Shown piece by piece: positions 6,685 through 8,052 of a DNA stretch of 8,052 nt. The translations under genes were made by a program, and so were the position numbers. Within the stretch, counting starts at the first letter, position 1. The number at the start of each line of letters is the position of its first letter. The notes below the pieces were generated by a model. The model made no database searches, was not told the DNA's origin, and saw only the letters and a list, made by a program, of their open reading frames with translations. Source of the DNA: Actinomycetes bacterium (lineage in GTDB: Bacteria > Actinomycetota > Acidimicrobiia > Acidimicrobiales > Bog-793); NCBI GenBank assembly GCA_021821585.1, contig JAKACF010000131.1, positions 1-8,052 on the forward strand. The letters are read 5' to 3'.

Positions 6685-6727
6685 AGTGTGCGCCGCCGCT
6701 CGCGGCGCGGGCAGAGTCGGAAGTCCT
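6685..6727 (-). promoter_or_regulatory. Predicted promoter with DosR-like box (site E) for hsp20
   Basis: On the minus strand the box reads AGGACTTCCGACTCT (6727 to 6713). A -10-like CACACT at 6690-6685 starts 30.5 bp from the core centre. The predicted start is near 6678, giving a leader of about 39 nt with the AAAGGAGA ribosome site. The right half ACTCTG is shared with site A. The box is more degenerate than sites B and D, but the position and gene fit. Confidence 0.5.
6694..6707. repeat. Short inverted repeat in the hsp20-adh divergent region
   Basis: Two six-base arms (CGCCGC and GCGGCG) flank a TC. It lies upstream of the predicted hsp20 -10 and about 40 bp before the dehydrogenase start, a position fit for an operator. 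At this GC content a 6-bp inverted repeat can arise by chance, so the function is uncertain. Confidence 0.25.
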
Positions 6728-6728
6728 G

Positions 6729-6734
6729 AAGAAT
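6729..6734 (+). promoter_or_regulatory. Possible -10 element for a leaderless dehydrogenase transcript
   Basis: The hexamer AAGAAT ends seven bases before the A of the ATG at 6741, which would make that A the transcription start. The stretch AGAATGGGGGAATG closely resembles AGAATGGTGGAGATG at the 5619 gene. The purine run GGGGGA abuts the ATG too closely to act as a normal ribosome site, which also favours a leaderless message. No DosR-like box is found at the expected distance upstream. Confidence 0.35.
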
Positions 6735-6740
6735 GGGGGA

Positions 6741-7763
6741 ATGCCCGAGTCCATGACCGCATGGGCGGTCGGCACTCCCGGCCCGATCGACGAGCACCCC
6801 CTCGTCGCCGTCTCGCGGGAGGTCCCCTCTCCCGGCCCCGGGCAGATCCGCGTCAGGGTGAGGGCGTGCGGGGTGTGCCGGACCGACCTCCATCTCGCCG
6901 AGGGCGACCTCCGCCCGAGGCGGCCGTTCGTCATCCCGGGCCACGAGATCGTCGGCCTCGTGGAGGAGGCGGGGGCGGGTGCCGGCCGCTTCTCGCCGGG
7001 TGACCGGGTCGGGATCGCCTGGCTCGGGCACACCTGCGGGGCGTGCCGCTACTGCATGGCCGGGAGGGAGAACCTCTGCGTCGCCCCCCGCTTCACCGGC
7101 TGGGACGACGACGGCGGCTACGCGAGCTGGGTGGTCTGCGAGGAGGCCTTCGCCTACGAGCTCCCCGAGTCCTTCTCCGACCTCCAGGCGGCGCCGCTGC
7201 TGTGCGCCGGGATCATCGGCTACCGGGCCCTCAAGCGGGCCGAGCTGCCCCCCGGCGGCCGGCTCGGCATCTACGGCTTCGGGGCGTCGGCCCATCTGGC
7301 GGCACAGGTGGCCCTCGCCGAGGGAGCGACCGTCCACGTGCTCACCCGCTCGACCACGGCGCGGAGCCTCGCGCTCGAGCTCGGCGCCGCCAGCGCGGCG
7401 GGCGCCTCTGACCGGCCGCCCGAGCCGCTCGACGCCGCCATCCTGTTCGCCCCGGCCGGAGAGCTCGTGCTGCCGGCGCTCGAGGCGCTCGACCGCGGGG
7501 GGACCCTCGCGGTCGCCGGCATCCACCTGTCGGACATCCCGGTGCTCGACTACGACCGCCACCTGTTCGAGGAGAGGACGATTCGCAGCGTGACGGCCAA
7601 CACGAGGGCGGACGGGGAGGAGTTCCTCGCCGCCGCCGCCCGCATCGCCATCCGCGTCGAGACGACGCCGTACCCGCTCGCCGAGGCCAACCGTGCGCTC
7701 GCCGACCTGGCACACGACCGCGTGAACGGGGCGGCCGTGCTGGTGGCAGAGGACGGCGCCTGA
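6741..7763 (+). CDS. Zinc-dependent alcohol dehydrogenase (AdhA-like, MDR superfamily)
   Basis: A 340-aa NAD(P)-dependent oxidoreductase interconverting alcohols and aldehydes or ketones. Catalytic zinc ligands are visible as Cys46 in CGVCRTDLH, His68-Glu69 in PGHEIVG, and Cys155 in LLCAGIIGY. The structural zinc site is Cys99, Cys102, Cys105 and Cys113 (CGACRYCMAGRENLC). The Rossmann domain begins with GIYGFGASAHLA (176-187), the variant dinucleotide loop of the AdhA-type subfamily (compare M. tuberculosis Rv1862) instead of the common GxGGxG. Both metal sites are complete, so an active enzyme is expected; substrate and direction are unknown. The start at 6741 is favoured by a -10-like hexamer placed for a leaderless message; the ATG at 6753 is the alternative. 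It is divergent from hsp20, and a role in redox balance under low oxygen is inferred from context. Confidence 0.93.
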   Translation: MPESMTAWAVGTPGPIDEHPLVAVSREVPSPGPGQIRVRVRACGVCRTDLHLAEGDLRPRRPFVIPGHEIVGLVEEAGAGAGRFSPGDRVGIAWLGHTCGACRYCMAGRENLCVAPRFTGWDDDGGYASWVVCEEAFAYELPESFSDLQAAPLLCAGIIGYRALKRAELPPGGRLGIYGFGASAHLAAQVALAEGATVHVLTRSTTARSLALELGAASAAGASDRPPEPLDAAILFAPAGELVLPALEALDRGGTLAVAGIHLSDIPVLDYDRHLFEERTIRSVTANTRADGEEFLAAAARIAIRVETTPYPLAEANRALADLAHDRVNGAAVLVAEDGA

Positions 7764-7774
7764 CGGGCGAGCGC

Positions 7775-7793
7775 CGGCCGCTCCGTGCGGCCG
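7775..7793 (+). terminator. Possible terminator after the dehydrogenase gene
   Basis: A 7-bp perfect stem (CGGCCGC and GCGGCCG) with a five-base loop begins 12 bases after the stop codon. There is no T tract, so it would be a GC-rich, U-poor terminator of the kind proposed for actinobacteria. Several weaker GC-rich inverted repeats follow to about 7850. Confidence 0.45.
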
Positions 7794-7911
7794 CCGTGCC
7801 GGGCGGCCGGCGTGCCCCCGCGCTCACGACGCCCCGGCTCGTGGCAGCGAGGCTGGCGTCACAGGACGAGGCCGGGCCGCTCGCGCGACCGCCGAGGGCG
7901 GGTGGGCACTT

Positions 7912-7954
7912 GGGACCTCCGGCCCTACCAGGTCCTCTTCGGCGCCCGTAGGTT
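7912..7954 (+). promoter_or_regulatory. Predicted promoter with DosR-like box (site D) for the gene at 8014
   Basis: The box GGGACCTCCGGCCCT spans 7912-7926, preceded by TT, so the left arm TTGGGAC matches the DosR consensus. A -10-like TAGGTT at 7949-7954 starts 30.5 bp from the core centre. The predicted start near 7961 leaves a 53-nt leader. This is the best combined box and -10 in the window. The rest of the 7764-8013 gap holds only the hairpin after the dehydrogenase gene and a weak second match at 7964-7977. Confidence 0.6.
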
Positions 7955-8013
7955 CGGATCGTCGGGACCGTCTGCCGACAGGCGAGCGGCGCCGGCCGGA
8001 AGGGAACGAGACG

Positions 8014-8052
8014 ATGGCCGTCACCGAGGAGAGGACCCTGAGGCTCGGGGTC
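8014..8052 (+). CDS. 5' end of an unidentified gene, cut by the window edge
   Basis: Thirteen codons are visible from the ATG at 8014 (MAVTEERTLRLGV). An AGGGA about eight bases upstream (8001-8005) is a plausible ribosome site, and the predicted promoter at site D lies at the right distance. The protein family cannot be told from so few residues. Its promoter suggests it is part of the same proposed regulon. Confidence 0.55.
   Translation, partial: MAVTEERTLRLGV

Noticed and set aside
7499..7513. GGGACC-containing partial match to the box inside the dehydrogenase gene
   Set aside because: Only the left half matches, it lies in coding sequence, and no -10 is found at the expected distance.
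6555..7715. Minus-strand frame (386 codons) opposite the dehydrogenase
   Set aside because: Antisense to a gene with complete zinc and Rossmann motifs; composition typical of a shadow.
7824..8024. Minus-strand 66-codon frame in the last intergenic region
   Set aside because: Pro/Arg/Ser-rich, no ribosome site evident, and it runs across the predicted promoter at site D.

Overview
The window is very GC-rich, with tightly packed genes on both strands. It looks like chromosomal DNA of a high-GC actinobacterium, possibly a deep-branching or uncultured lineage. The protein families are typical of actinobacteria: a class-A small heat shock protein close to mycobacterial HspX/Acr, a two-domain kinase resembling Mycobacterium tuberculosis Rv2004c, and an AdhA-type zinc dehydrogenase. 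There is no rRNA, tRNA, CRISPR array or insertion sequence that I can see.

Layout. At the left edge is the 3' end of an MFS exporter (+). It converges with a minus-strand run of three genes read from about 3947 down to 429: a 104-aa unknown protein, an FtsH-type membrane AAA+ metalloprotease, and a membrane-anchored DUF3048 protein. The exporter and the DUF3048 gene share one CTAG tetranucleotide for their stop codons. A 161-bp divergent region (3917-4077) separates this run from the plus-strand pair: the APH-like/P-loop kinase (4078-5571) and an unrecognised 169-aa protein (5619-6128). A 15-bp perfect hairpin sits between that pair and the convergent hsp20 gene (6214-6639, minus). A second divergent region (6640-6740) leads to the zinc alcohol dehydrogenase (6741-7763, +). 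A 250-bp intergenic region then carries a promoter for a gene cut by the right edge (8014 onward).

The main observation is regulatory. Five intergenic copies of a 15-bp motif occur (at 3982-3996, 4007-4021, 5569-5583, 6713-6727 and 7912-7926), with approximate consensus NNGACNTYCGRCYCT. Each is oriented towards a gene. In all five, a -10-like hexamer starts 30.5 bp from the centre of the 14-bp core, so the site is centred near -42. The motif resembles the DosR/DevR box of mycobacteria (consensus core GGGACTWWAGTCCC), and two of the controlled genes belong to families that are in the M. tuberculosis DosR dormancy regulon (HspX and Rv2004c). I infer that 3602-8052 is a DosR-like hypoxia or dormancy island, and that the ftsH-DUF3048 run and two unknown proteins belong to it. 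The regulator itself is not in the window. In the proposed regulon, HspX-like and FtsH proteins would handle protein quality control, and the dehydrogenase and kinase would make metabolic adjustments during energy limitation.
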